From: Baffinella frigidus
Lineage: Eukaryota > Cryptophyceae > Cryptomonadales > Baffinellaceae
Direction of reading: 5' to 3'
DNA length: 10,913 nt
NCBI GenBank assembly: GCA_026770585.1
Contig: MU646966.1
Span: 61,433-72,345 of the forward strand
The translations under genes and the position numbers were made by a program. The notes under the pieces are model-generated. The model did no database searches, was not told the DNA's origin, and was given only the letters and a program-made list of their open reading frames with translations. This document shows, one piece after another, positions 10,884 through 10,913 of the stretch; the stretch's first letter is position 1, and every line of letters begins with the position of its first letter.

Positions 10884-10913
10884 TACAGGATAGCCCTTCT
10901 GAGTTTCAGGGGC

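Overview
The window looks like nuclear DNA of a eukaryotic alga or protist with a large, repeat-rich genome. It is full of degenerate TTTAGGG/TTTGGGG (plant/algal-type telomere-like) arrays, long GA/TC microsatellites and short inverted-repeat elements, and it has no bacterial-style operons or Shine-Dalgarno-led genes. A dinoflagellate or another TTTAGGG-telomere alga is a reasonable guess, but the sequence alone does not fix the taxon. Nearly all of the long open frames (Ser/Leu-rich, Arg/Glu-rich, Pro/Lys/Thr-rich) are translations of simple repeats, not genes.

Hidden between the repeats is one gene on the minus strand. Short islands of non-repetitive sequence, read from high to low coordinates, are a collinear series of small exons with AG acceptors and GT donors. 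The first seven (10405 down to 3645) spell an almost complete TIR domain: strand A (EIFLTHDW), BB-loop region (WFDEEAMRGDI), the GVFITNRY strand, the NDNCKFE catalytic-glutamate motif, FDYALRKKG, VMEP, and the terminal GGKLGGKLFIDL strand. After a linker (2755-2627, and possibly 3191-3111), four more exons (1936 down to 75) spell a SAM domain: LSVEEVCTLL, GFRALP, VNGAVL, DEDLQQ, MHRKALLKH. The gene is therefore a TIR-SAM protein, the pairing of modules found in the animal NADase SARM1 but in reverse order. About 270 residues are spread over 10.3 kb. The 5' start (above 10405) and the 3' end (below 75) are not in view. All accepted exons are 33-153 bp, a multiple of three, and in phase 0.

The introns contain everything else. 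Some are almost purely telomere-like repeat, with the splice sites formed by the repeat itself (258/119, 9463/9129). Two introns begin with the same GTGAGACCC sequence, which is expanded into an 11-unit, 35-bp minisatellite at 1481-1868 and occurs as separate copies at 5838-6229. The exon carrying the catalytic glutamate (9129-9049) is present as four full or partial copies separated by GA blocks; one copy has lost the glutamate and another has a one-base deletion. Other intron content includes at least six inverted-repeat (MITE-like) families, among them a TA-flanked family with three copies (869-984, 5369-5502, 10764-10883), a 150-bp near-perfect hairpin (4002-4151), and a dispersed repeat that carries a (GA)n tail.

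No rRNA, tRNA, CRISPR array or complete transposase gene was recognised. Exon calls rest on protein-family pattern recognition plus splice-site logic; transcript data would be decisive.
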